DNA from: Trileptium ribeirensis
Taxonomy: Eukaryota; Nematoda; Enoplea; Enoplida; Thoracostomopsidae
Assembly: GCA_030248225.1 (NCBI GenBank)
Contig: JASANE010019437.1
Coordinates: 62,001-126,000, forward strand
Direction: 5' to 3'
Length of the DNA stretch: 64,000 nucleotides
Made by a program: the position numbers and the translations under genes
In this document: positions 1 to 11,409 of the stretch, piece by piece
Layout of the letters: the number at the start of each line of letters is the position of its first letter
Numbering within the stretch: the first letter of the stretch is position 1
The notes under the pieces: model-generated
Told to the model about the DNA's origin: nothing
Databases searched by the model: none
Seen by the model: the letters and a program-made list of their open reading frames with translations, nothing else

Positions 1-316
1 GGAGCTGGTTTGCACATGAGCTAAAATTGCAGAAGGATGTAACGTAAAAATAAGTTGAGACAAATATATCGGGTTACCGCGTCATGGAAAATCCAGGAGT
101 TTAGGAAATATCCTGGAAAGTTGGATGATCACAACATAAAATGAGTAAATCCTAGAGAATCAGAAAAAATCATGCAATGAGTACAATGTTTTTGTCCTTC
201 GGTTGTTGCCTGCCTCTCCGCCGATCGATGCACGCATAGCTGCTTCTCCATTTATCAAATTATCTGAAATACTAATATCTATTCAAACATATATACAAAA
301 CATTGTAAATGATTTA
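1..316. other. no gene seen
   Basis: AT-rich sequence before the first tandem array. I see no reading frame of note, no splice-bounded exon and no recognisable element in it. Confidence 0.5.
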
Positions 317-750
317 CACACAATTTTTGACGTTGCCGCGGGTTTCAGGGCTAAGCATTATAGTTTTAAAAAATAGATGTCCTCAGCGATTGTGAAGAAT
401 CAGTATCACATGACGATTTATGTGTAACACAATTTTTGACGTTGCCGCGGGTTTCAGGGCTAAGCATTACAGTTTTAAAAAATAGATGTCCTCAGCGATT
501 GTGAAGAATCAGTATCACATGACGATTTATGTGTAACACAATTTTTGACATTGCCGCGGGTTTCAGGGCTAAGCATTACAGTTTTAAAAAATAGATGTCC
601 TCAGCGATTGTGAAGAATCAGTATCACATGACGATTTATGTGTAACACAATTTTTGACTTTGCCGCGGGTTTCAGGGCTAAGCATTACAGTTTTAAAAAA
701 TAGATGTCCTCGAATTGTGAAGAATCAGTATCACATGACGATTTATGTGT
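317..750. repeat. tandem array, 4 x 109 bp
   Basis: Four head-to-tail copies, with the CAATTTTTGAC segment starting at 321, 430, 539 and 648, so the period is exactly 109 bp. Each unit holds TTGCCGCGGGTTTCAGGG and ends in a GACGATTTATGTGT segment. The first three copies differ by only a few bases. The fourth has a short deletion in the CTCAGCGATTG segment. The near identity points to recent unequal exchange or replication slippage. No reading frame is shared by the copies. Confidence 0.95.
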
Positions 751-2552
751 CTGAAAATCCTGAAAAATTCTTTAAATAATCCTGGAAAATCTTGGAATTT
801 CGTAACCGGCACCTACGGCCACCCAGAATGTAAATTAGTAGGATGCACCCGGTGCGAATATATATAACTTTGAAATGGGTCATGGTACCTGCTTGTCCAC
901 TGACCCTCCCGGATAGGGGGAGCGCGAAATGGAGCTCCCTTTTCGGAAAGTCGTATAAAAGTTGCGAAAACTGTAAAAAATGTCCATTTTCGAGCATTTT
1001 TGGGGCTATAGATCGGAAGCGCCAAAATTTTCGGGGTAGTGGAGCGACGTAGTAGTTAATCATTGTAGTGCAAAAGCAATCAAATTTAATAAGTCTCCGG
1101 TTCATTAGGTGGATTCCGTTTGCAGTTGATTTAAAATTGTGGTAACTTTGACTTGACAACTGTTTACAAAGTTTCTACGGATTCTGGCTAAACCGCAAGT
1201 TCCTGCACCTCATTCGTTCCAGAACTTATTATCATTGAATGATTTAGTATCGATCATTTACATCTGTCAGGTCAGTTACTCAGCCCTAGTAATAGTATTT
1301 CGCATGGTCAGCGAGCATGGTGTCGGTCTATTGAAAGCCATGAAATATTCGTGCTGGTCTTTAGATAACCAAACCATAGTTTTCACCGAAAAACTTATAT
1401 AAACACCATTCTTGATCAACTGTACGCCAAACTACTGAAGACATACTATATTCTGGAAATCGGTTTGTTACCCTTAAACACTTTGAAAACCTATGAAAAG
1501 GCACAAAATATGCTCTAGATAACTAAGCTATTGTATTCAACATGCCAAAAACCTATATAAAGACAATTATTGATGTTCTGATCGCAATAAATAGTCAAAC
1601 AAATGAAAACATACTACATGTTGGAAATCGAGTTCATCGACGGTAAAACCAGTATAATATAGCCAAATAGTAAATCAGTCGTATTCGGGGTGGATGATAA
1701 CCAAATAGACATACTTTGTAGGGTAAAAATACGCAATAAAATGCCGACGAAACATATTCGGGCCCACAGCGGCACAGGTAGTGATCCCACAAAAAATGAT
1801 TCTCAGCAATTTTGTAGAGCTTGACAGGTATTCCTAAGCCTGTGTCCCGAGCTATGAGCCTCGAAGGACTGGCACCCTTTTTGACAGATTTGGCAAAGAA
1901 CCATTAAAACATGTATTTTTTGGATATTTTGAGCTCAAAGGTGCGGTTGGAGCTGTTCGCGTTGACCTAAAAGGGCTCATCTTCATTGTTTTTGCTATGG
2001 AACAAAAAAGTTATCGAAACCCATGCACCCGAAAATGAGTTCTGCGTGACCGAAGCAGACAAAAAGGATTTTCACAATTTTTCTCCCTAGCACCGTCAGT
2101 GTAAACTCCACTCGCTTCGCTCGCTCCGTTTCAATTAATATTCGTAATTAATATTGCATTGTATACAAAATTTACACATTGCGATATTCACAGTTTATTC
2201 TGGACATCTCGAGACAATTATTGTTTGTATTCTTGTTTTCTAATATCTTCGCATTAGATGCGTTCACGCGTTCATAGTTTAAGTTAAAAATTCGACAGAA
2301 ATAATTGTTCTTTAAAATTTGAGCGCCAATTTTTAGTTAAAAAATTTTCGAGATCTATTCGTTTTTTCTTTTTGGCTGAAGCAATGCGCTCTAATAGGTT
2401 TGCACAGGGTGCGCACATTCAAATTCACCCAAAACGCAAAAAATGGTTTCAAATTTTGATAAGAAATTGAGCACAAAATCTTAATCGAAGTCTGAGGTTA
2501 AATTTTGAGCAAAAATTTGAACATGTGAACGCACCTAAATGATTTTTTGCAG
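751..2552. other. no gene seen; presumed upstream intron or intergenic DNA
   Basis: AT-rich sequence with short unsupported reading frames on both strands. The ORFs around 743-1159 overlap each other in several frames and have no domain character. If the exon that follows is a terminal exon, the last part of this stretch is its intron, ending in a pyrimidine tract and TTTTTTGCAG at 2552. Confidence 0.45.
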
Positions 2553-3612
2553 AAATTTACAACAGCAACATCACTTGTTACTTGATTCGACTACGAATGG
2601 AATGGCTCCCTTTTATGCAGCTCTTCAAATGCAACAACAACTACAAGAGCAGTTGCGTAGTCAGCAAAGTCAACAAACGCAACCGCATGTTATCGTCGGT
2701 CCACCGAATAACGTTCCTGCTGCGGTCCCGCTGATCGGGCTACGACCGGGGGCCGTAGCTGGTGGTGGCGGAACTAATTCAGCGGCTGCTGCTGTATTGA
2801 ATGGCACCGCGGATGCGAACGGTAAGCATTTTCTACCGCTCGGATTTCAGCATATCGGATACGGTGGATGTGGCCGGGTAGCAGCAGCACCACCACCACC
2901 GGCTGCTGCTGCTGTAGGCACGGGTGCAGCTACAGGAGTTGTTGCACCACCGCCACATGAACTTCAGTTTCAGCATATGAGCAACGATTTGTTGCACCAG
3001 GCGTCGGTTGAGCGCTTCATTAGCGCCGTAGCAGCACAACAGCAGCAGCCCACTGCCGATTTGGCAAGCCGGTTCCAGTTTATCGATCAAGGAACTCGAA
3101 ACACGACCACCACCACAACCAACAGCAACAACAACAAAAATAATAGTAGCAATTCGAGGAACGCCATCGTGCGAAATTTGCAGCAGAAATCGTCGCACAA
3201 ATCGGCTGCGACGAATGCCAATATGATCAATCAGCATGTTTTGATCGGCGGATTAAACGCGTCGTCGAGTCCACTGCATCAAGAACTGCAGTTGAATAAT
3301 AACAATTATACTAGTGGTTTTGGCGCCGATTATTCACAATATTTGATGGCGGCGGCTGCTGCTACGGCTGGGAATATGCCCGCAATTGCTAACGGTAACA
3401 ACATGAGTAATGCTGCTGCTGCCAATAATAATAATGGCTCGATTATTGATATGAGTCATGGCATTATGGCTAATAGTAAAAATGATGGTAGTACGACGGC
3501 AAGCCATGGCGGTCAGACTAGCGCCGCTTCTGCTGCTGCTGCTGCCGCTGCCGCGAGCTTAATGTTCGATAAGCTATGTCAACATTCAAATTTGTTTTTC
3601 AATAATTATTAG
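2553..3612 (+). CDS. terminal exon of an unidentified low-complexity protein
   Basis: An open frame runs to a TAG stop at 3610-3612. An ATG lies at 2539, but it sits inside GATTTTTTGCAG, a textbook 3' splice site, so I start the exon at 2553. The encoded tail of about 352 residues is glutamine-rich at first (LQQQHHLLL, QMQQQLQEQ), then alanine/glycine/proline-rich, then has Thr/Asn/Ser runs, and finally poly-Ala with a FFNNY end. Such tails are common in animal transcription factors and RNA-binding proteins, but I see no folded domain and cannot name the gene. Synonymous variation in the homopolymer codons (GCT, GCG, GCC; AAT, AAC) supports coding selection rather than a plain microsatellite. 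The upstream exons lie outside the window or are not recognisable. Confidence 0.75.
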
Positions 3613-3643
3613 GAGCTAACTAAGTTACAATAATAATAACAAT

Positions 3644-3685
3644 AATAAATTACAATTATTGTACTGTAAAAAATAAACAAATAAA
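3644..3685 (+). terminator. clustered poly(A) signals of the terminal exon
   Basis: AATAAA occurs at 3644-3649, 3672-3677 and 3680-3685, 30-75 bases after the stop codon at 3612, in very AT-rich DNA. This placement fits the 3' end of the transcript containing the preceding exon. In such AT-rich sequence one AATAAA would mean little; three close to the stop are more persuasive. Confidence 0.5.
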
Positions 3686-3689
3686 TATA

Positions 3690-6600
3690 TTATTGTAAAT
3701 ATATAATAGTCACTATTATTATGTACAATTGTCCAAAAGACTGTGTTTGGCGGACTGTAAGGGTATGACTCGGGACTGGACGAGATCACGGGTGTTTTAT
3801 TTGTTTATCGGCATTGGCTGCCGCCCTAACGTGACACTATAATCCGCAAAGATAAAATATGGTTGGCCACCCCACCACCCGATATCCACCCCCCAGAAAG
3901 TGAACTATTCTGTAAAGTTCAACTAGTGAGGAATTTCAAAGTGTTGGGGTTCTAAAGCTATGTCTTTGTAAATTTTTGGATTTTGGACATCAGACACGAG
4001 GCTTATTGCACCTTTGCCGTGCAGGATTTACGCGCTGGGTGTGTCATACCCTGCTAATTGCTGATGTATTATACGTAATTGAATTATTAAAATAATCGTG
4101 ATGAATAGCAAAAACAAGAACAGTTATAATTATTGCACTATAATATTTTGTAGTGATTATTTATGTTCTACATAGCAATTGCTGCTGCTATTTCAGTAAT
4201 AATAATTATTTCCAGCTATATTAGCCGTGGGTGCGTGGCCAGGTAGCAAGAAGGGTTCAATCTTAGCTCTATGTTTTGCCGCTAAACGGTATCGGTATGG
4301 TCTTTTTTGTAAAAAAATGGGTAAAAATTTTCTGCAAGCAAATAAGATTGTTATTAGATAATAGGTATGGAGGGTTCTCTTTTATCTAGGGCAACATTTT
4401 TAAGGATAAGTTATTCGGAAACTATTTGTGTTGCGTGGTAATTTTGCTACAAAAATTTCATCCTGGGTTATTTGTATACTAAAATAATAATTGTATATTG
4501 GGTACTTTGGAATTTGAGAAGTTGTCATAGTCGTGTGTGTCGTTCAGTGACGGGCCGAACTTTATGTCACGGTTGATTACGTACTACTGTGTCGAATAAA
4601 TAATATTATAATATTGATTCAAAGAATGCAGGTGTTTATTCTCGCTTTTATGGAAGAAAACATTTCTAAACACACTTGGTAATATTATTTGGACCTTTAG
4701 CTTCAAGCCAATGTTGCCGTGGCAACTATGGCATCCTGATCTACCAAAAGCCAATTTCACCAAGACTAAAACTGGATACCAGTTCCAGGGTCAAGCTTTT
4801 TTTGGCGTCGCAATATTTCCAAACCCATTCCAGATTCGTCGGAGTTGGTAATAATAATTATTGTTAATCTGATTTCGGGACTCGAGTATTTCTGAGACAT
4901 GGGCTCTGGCATTGTTATTTTAGATTTGTTGCTGTGTGGTATATAGGTCATGATCACTGATGCAATAGCAGCAGCAGCTGTTGCATGCGTGGTTGATGTG
5001 TGGATTTTTGAATATTCTTTCATAATTATTATTTTTAATGAATTTACTCGTTTTAGTTCACGCCTACTATCCCAGTGATTGTTGGCATCAAAATGGTAAC
5101 GTATGTTTATATTTTATATGTATCACACCGTGTACGTTATAATAATAATGTACTAGGTTTATTTTTGGGCGTGGCTCGCCTTTTCAGTGTTTAGTCGCCC
5201 GATGCGTTCGTGGTTTCATGCTTTGCAGTGCCTACAGCAACGTACGAGAAATTGAGTCAAACTTTAAAGGAACGCGACAAAATTCCTTTTATTATTCTGC
5301 TTGTAACTGTATTAGACCACCGCACTGTGCTCAAATAGCAATTATAGTACCACCATGTGCAGGTCCCTAATGAAACCCAAATGCATTATTACAACGGAAA
5401 TGTCTTTTCGAGCGTGGGGCAAGGGGGTAATTTCATTTTTCACATTGTGTACATGGAAGAGTGCCGCAGTAGTACAACGGGTGTGGTGTTTGCAGCGCGG
5501 ATGAAAACGTTTGTTGTGATAGCTTAGCTGTTTTTCATGTTTGACACCGATCGTCGGGTTATTTTTTCTTCATTTCTGTGGTCATTGGTGTCTCCAAATG
5601 AACGTTGGCCGGGCGTTTGTCTACCTTCTACAATTTCTTCGATTTAGAAATAGTTTAGCATCTGAATTCGTTCTAAGGTATTGTTGGAGATAAAAAAAAT
5701 TCCTGCCTAGTGTTATGTGTGCTTGATTCGTGATATTTGATTTCGTGGAAATTCCCTGCTTTGTTGGCATTTTTTGATATCATTAGCTATAATATTATCT
5801 GGAAAATTATGTGTAGGGAATTATTACACGCGTGATGCATGAGACATCTCCAAACCCTGACCGTGGACTGCACTGCATACGACGTCGGCTGAGTTAGTAG
5901 TATTGTTTAAGAGCAACTGCGCGTAACAATCATCGCCTTTATTGACATTTTCTGATGTCCCGAACTATCATGTTAGTTACAAAATCATGTAGTTGTTCAT
6001 TGATAGCAGCTATCATATACCTACTCATCCGGCCTGTCCGCAGCCCTTCGGAAAGTGAGTGGGAAAACTTCGAAGGGTGTTCAATCTCGGGGGAAATTTC
6101 AAAGTGGGGGATACATTTTGGTAAAAATACTAAATATCCCCTTATTTTCAGTTTGTTTTACTTCCCTGAATGAATTTTCAAGCTATAAAACGATGTCTTA
6201 GCATTATAAATAGTGGTAATTAATGTTAAAAACAAGTTGCAAACAAAAAACATAAATTTTGAGACAAAAAATTTTTGGATTCAGTTGAACATCGGGGTTT
6301 CGGCCGAGTATCGTGGGACGGACATTGGGGGAAAATCTTACGAACATACTGGGATTTGGAAACTGGGGGGCCCTCCAATGTGGACAGTCCAGCTCGTCGA
6401 GATCATGAAGCCTGCAGGACACAATTTCGTACCCTCTATTGCTTAAGGCGGTGGGAACAACCCACACTGTATTGAAAATTTATCATTGAAGATATATATT
6501 GTATAATAATGTGCATATAACTGTATATGTTGTATATTTTAGATTTAGAGTATGTTAACCTGTTTGTCTACTTTTTAAGTGGACTATACCGCTAAATATT

Positions 6601-9463
6601 GTACGATACTGTGTGTATGATGGAGCTATTATGTCAGTGTGTTAGTGAGTAGGTAAGCTATTCATCTCTGATAGTTTTTTCTATAAGGTTAGCTGTTTCA
6701 AAAATGGACGCCTGGCTATGTGTCGGAATGGGATCAGGGTGGCAAAGTGGTCCCAGCAAACGATCTAGAAGTCCTACGAGGATGAGACTGTATAGGTGTA
6801 GCAAATATTTGCACAGGAACATTGAGATATCAAAAATAGTTATTCCCTGTTTGAATCATGCTACGTTTTTGTGTTTCTTCTAATATGACCGGTGATAAAG
6901 TCTTGCTTAGGAAATCAGTGTGAACAAAACAGCTCGGCTGCGGATATTTGGCTTTGTATGCTACTTGTTTCAGTTTAAAATTATTAGTAATACGATTAGT
7001 GATAGAGATCTGGCTAAGATCATCTCCACATTGCATTCGCTTTCATAATGTGGTCACATTGCATCCAATCTGATTTCGTTCGGCCAAGTTCTGAGCCAAC
7101 TGTATACCACGTCGAACATATATGGATATGTAATGTGTCTGAACTTTCTTTTTCACATCACATTATCCGATTCCGGTTGCGATGAGATTTGCAAGCTTTA
7201 TCGGGTCGCATAAATCAATGAGGCCTAATTGGATCCAATGTAGACACGAAATTTCGAAGCTATAGCGATCACTGTTACGCAAGAAATTATATACAATGCG
7301 AGGTGGGAGTCCCGTTAAAGCGGTCTCCAGCTTTTTTAACTTTCCGTGGGATGTCAAGCTGGGTATCTATTTCCCGATCTTGAGATTAAGAGACACGAAA
7401 TTGTGGTACAGTTTTAGATAGATATCTGATACGTAGAATATCAATCAGTGTTAGGTACGTATTTGACTGTAATTGTGATATTATGCGTTTGTTATGTATC
7501 CTGTCGTTATACTAACTTATTAGTTCCGTTGGCAGTGTCAAGTATTAACACTGTTCGATAGCGTCTCGAGACGGAAACGGTCGATATTTACAACGATGGC
7601 ACCAGTTGAACAAAAAGGTCATCTACAATGTGTGCCCTAGAAAAAGGTAAGACTCTTTGTGTTGAGTTATAAACAGCGCTTTGAATAAAACTGCATCAAC
7701 AACATACGTATGGGAACTTGGAATCGATTAATTGTTGAAACTGGTATATAAGATTTTAATTGAAAAAGAAGCGCGACACGCCAATTATTTTTAAATTTGT
7801 TAAGGACAGTGACGCTCTTACGACGTTCGAGGCCCACCTACGACAAACGAGTCGTCATGAAATATTTGGAGCCCGAGCGCCCTTGTAAGGGGTAGGGATT
7901 ACAAAGGGCGTCCCCTGATTAGGAGGAGGCATAGTGATGAAAATATCCCGGTCGGGTTGGGCAAGCTATAACCTGAAGCATCCAAGGCACAACGTGAATC
8001 GTCTTTAGTCAACGGAAATTGTATCAGAAATATTCAACATGTAAGTGAAGAAACTGATGTAATATATATAATAATATCAGCAATGATAAAACTACGGCTT
8101 TGACCATGCCTGATGATCATATCTGTGACACATTTGTATGGTTACAATATGAAAATGAAAATATTTTTCAGCTACAATATATACATAAAATTGTAAAATT
8201 ATAGTCGGCTCTCGGAAATATCCCACCAACGCCTGTTTATAAAATGTGCTACTCATTACCTAACCCATTGAAGTATAGTATTTGAAAGCACTAATTGTTC
8301 GAAGCAATGAATTAGACAATTTTTTGGATTATCATACAGGAGCAATTATGATTATTGAGTATATATACCGTATAATTGCTGAGGCTACGTTATACCGGTA
8401 CCGTAGCTTGGATGAAGGATTATATGCCCTTGCTAAATAGCTTACATTAGTTTTGTAGCTTCGATGTACATTGATACAGTTGTACTAATATGGTTTCTAA
8501 AACTAAGTTTATGTCGATAGTGATTTTAAGGCAAATTTGTTATAATGTTTTTGTGCTTTCTGTATTTCAATTTATTCTCATCTTGCAATGTGGTTTCAGT
8601 TTGCAACACAATGTTTTGTTTTGATTTTGCCGTGCTTGAAGTCGAATAAGCTAAAAGTTGATTATTGAAGACGCTTAGGCGGCCAGGGTTTTGTTGCGTG
8701 TGAATCCGCGTTTCCAGTCGTATAAAGCCAAAAGGCCGCGGCATTAGTTTCAGTTGTAGACAGTTTTCTGTAGTTGTTTTAAGAAAACTATTCCATGTAG
8801 CATATTTGAATGATAAAATGATTTTATGACACTTTTAATTATATATATTTGTAGTATATATTCCTTCTGAGATGTGTTTATTATTGCTTCATCGTATTGT
8901 CTGGTGTGAAATTTAGAATATGTGCGTTTTATTAAGTATAGAGTTTGAATGTATTGTTGTTTTACAAGGCGTTTTATTTATAATGTCAAAAGTGGTGAAC
9001 GTAATTGCATGTACTTTTAGATGAAGTAACTATAATTGTGCTGATTGCTATATAAAAAACATATATGTATATTTTAGCCGTGTATTTTACCATTTTACTA
9101 TGATATCTTCTATTTATTTGATCCTTTAGTTTAACATTGTTTGAGTTTATTGTGATCGTATTACGTATATACTTAACCACCTATAATATGTACCAATGGA
9201 ATAACCGGAGTTCTATTTCCGAAAAAGTTGTATTTCAGTAGTTTGTCGAAACCTGGGTTTCTGTAAAAAAATTGGTTCTTTTCCATTATCTCCCCCCCAG
9301 CCCGCATTTGTCCAAAAATGGTCAGATTCTGGAAATTTTGGTATTTTTGTGATCCTCGAGACCTCTCCTGATCATTTCAATCAAAAATAGAATTTTTAAA
9401 ATTTTAAATTTTTTCGGATCCCAAGGCCCCTTTGCGAACCCAAATTTTTTTCTTAAAACTTGG
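3690..9463. other. gene-poor AT-rich stretch
   Basis: No convincing exon, RNA gene or transposon protein. Short ORFs here (for example 4676-4867, 6204-6475 on both strands, 8526-8744) overlap in several frames and show no domain or compositional sign of coding. Most of it is probably intron or intergenic DNA with old repeat debris. Confidence 0.45.
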
Positions 9464-9687
9464 AGTTTTACCCACCATTCGATGCGGCTTGACGAGCTGA
9501 ATTGAATGGTGATATTTTTAACGGGATCCGATAACAGGATCCTAAGTTATAACCAAAGCTATCGGAGGCTGAGAGGCTCAGCAATTGAATAGTTTTTGGC
9601 CATAACTTAGGATGTTTTTATCGGATCATGTCAAAAATAACGCCATTACACTCAGCTCGTCAAGCCGCGTCGAATGGTGGGTAAAAA
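9464..9687. mobile_element. long-hairpin (foldback) element
   Basis: Two arms of about 85 bases, 9464-9550 and 9602-9687, are inverted copies of each other with roughly 85 percent identity, separated by a 51-base loop. The outer ends read ACCCACCATTCGATGCGGC on the left and the complement of ACCCACCATTCGACGCGGC on the right. The inner ends are CCTAAGTTAT and its complement. No coding capacity. It is most simply a foldback or MITE-type non-autonomous element. A source of hairpin RNA is also possible if it is transcribed. Confidence 0.8.
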
Positions 9688-10472
9688 CCAATTTTTTGGG
9701 TTTCCCAGGGGGATTGTCGTAGTCATATATTACGCAACGGAATATAAAACCGCGGCATAAGCAATTTTGAGTATATACATTGTATATCTTACTGCCAGCC
9801 AACCAATCCTAATCTGCCTAATTGGACGTATGTAACGTCTCAGCAACGCGTACCGGTTGACAGGATGTATTTATTACTATATATTTATGTGATAGGAAAG
9901 GAATTATTGCTGAATGTGCGGAGTGTTACTGCAGCTTATCTAAGCGACAATACATAGCAAAGTAGACGTTGCACAATATTCTTTGAAAACAAGAGAAAGT
10001 AATATTTGCCAAAAAGTTATTCTGAAAGAAACGGTATGGAATTTTAGCTAGACTGTTCTCGGACAGGATCGGGCTGACTACATTAAAATCCAAAGTTTAA
10101 TGCAGTAACCGGGGCCACGTACTGGCGGATCGAGAATACTCAAGTCCGCTATGTTGATGGATAAATCATGCAGTTGCCGGAAATAATTTGAGCTAGCCTG
10201 TTCGAGATTTCAACAAGGCAGTAGTAAATATCACAACAATATATCAAATGAAGTTTCTATGAAAGCCATTTTTAGTGCACATTTCAGAGCCATATGTCTC
10301 GTAGTTCTATTTCTATCTAGGATTAGAAAGCCATATCATTGTATAGATTGTTAAGAGCAGGATCTGGTTGCGTTAGTTAGTAAATCCTGGTACTGCTGGT
10401 TTAAATTTAGGTTACTCACTGTGTAAACTTATTATATAGTATATACGTAAATATACAGTACTGCTACTATCA
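9688..10472. other. no gene seen
   Basis: AT-rich sequence between two small non-coding elements. I see no reading frame of note and no clear repeat. Confidence 0.45.
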
Positions 10473-10632
10473 CTAGCGGATCCAGAAATTTCTGACGGGG
10501 GGTGGGGGGTTGTTATTCAAATTTTTTCGACTAGTATTTATATACATATTTTTCGTTTATTCCGCATATTTCACGTTTGTGTGGTATATCAATATTCTGA
10601 CGGGGCGCTCGCCCAATCCCTGGATCCGCTAG
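10473..10632. mobile_element. 160-bp MITE-like element with 13-bp terminal inverted repeats
   Basis: CTAGCGGATCCAG at 10473-10485 and its exact reverse complement at 10620-10632 bound a 160-bp segment. Just inside the ends the element has CTGACGGGG on both sides in the same orientation (near 10492 and 10596), and the left one runs into a G-rich tract. There is no ORF. I cannot define a clean target-site duplication, so the transposon superfamily is left open. Confidence 0.8.
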
Positions 10633-11317
10633 ACTACAACTGTTCTATTGCAAGATGAATTTGTCATAGCATTTTATTTTCTATTTTTAATTTTTTATGT
10701 ATGTATTTGAGGAGTGAATGATAAATTGTGGGTATTGATAAGAGTCAGTTTGAAACATATCTTGCTTGGAGCCCACCCAGGGACGCATTTCAAATTAGAC
10801 TTTATTGAGGTAGACCTCGAGTAGAAAACCAACGATGGAACGATAGCCAAACAGACGTTGGCATCGCCATCGCCGTCCATGAATTCAAGCGGGATGTTTT
10901 CGGATTGCTAGGTCAATGGTATTCGACTAAGGGTACTAAGGTGGATAGCGAGGGAAACCGGGAATGTTCCCGAGCTAGTTGTTGGGATTTTTTTACCGTT
11001 GAGTATGATAGTGGAGTTAGCATACTTTTATCCTTTCGCTGATTGTGTGTTCTTGGCGGAAATGTAGTTTATTATGCAGAGCTCAACTCAAAGCGGTGCC
11101 AGTCAAGGGACCTACTTTTTTGTGAAAAAATTTTTCTCCATTCTTAGTGATTTTTAGTGCATTTAAATGTATTAAAGTACTAACACGGATTTTGACTTGA
11201 ACCCTAATATCCCAAAGATTTGTTGAGGAGGCATAAATGATACATTGTAAATATGACTGACTACAAAAAATGGGCCATTGTGTCTTTATGGAATAGTTGC
11301 TACATGAGCACTGGTTT
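10633..11317. other. no gene seen
   Basis: AT-rich sequence with two short minus-strand ORFs (10695-10880 and the start of 11083-11415) lacking any recognisable domain. Nothing else is supported. Confidence 0.4.
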
Positions 11318-11409
11318 AAAGGGCCATATAGTGTTCCGTGAAAGGGCCATATAGTGTTCTGTGAAAGGGTCATATTGTGTTCTATTAAAGGGCCATATAG
11401 TGTTCTGTA
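11318..11409. repeat. tandem array, 4 x 23 bp
   Basis: Four contiguous 23-base units, AAAGGGCCATATAGTGTTC followed by four variable bases, start at 11318, 11341, 11364 and 11387. The third unit is the most diverged. The period is not a multiple of three, and the minus-strand frame running through it reads a repeated Y-G-P-L-like peptide only by accident of composition. Confidence 0.95.
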
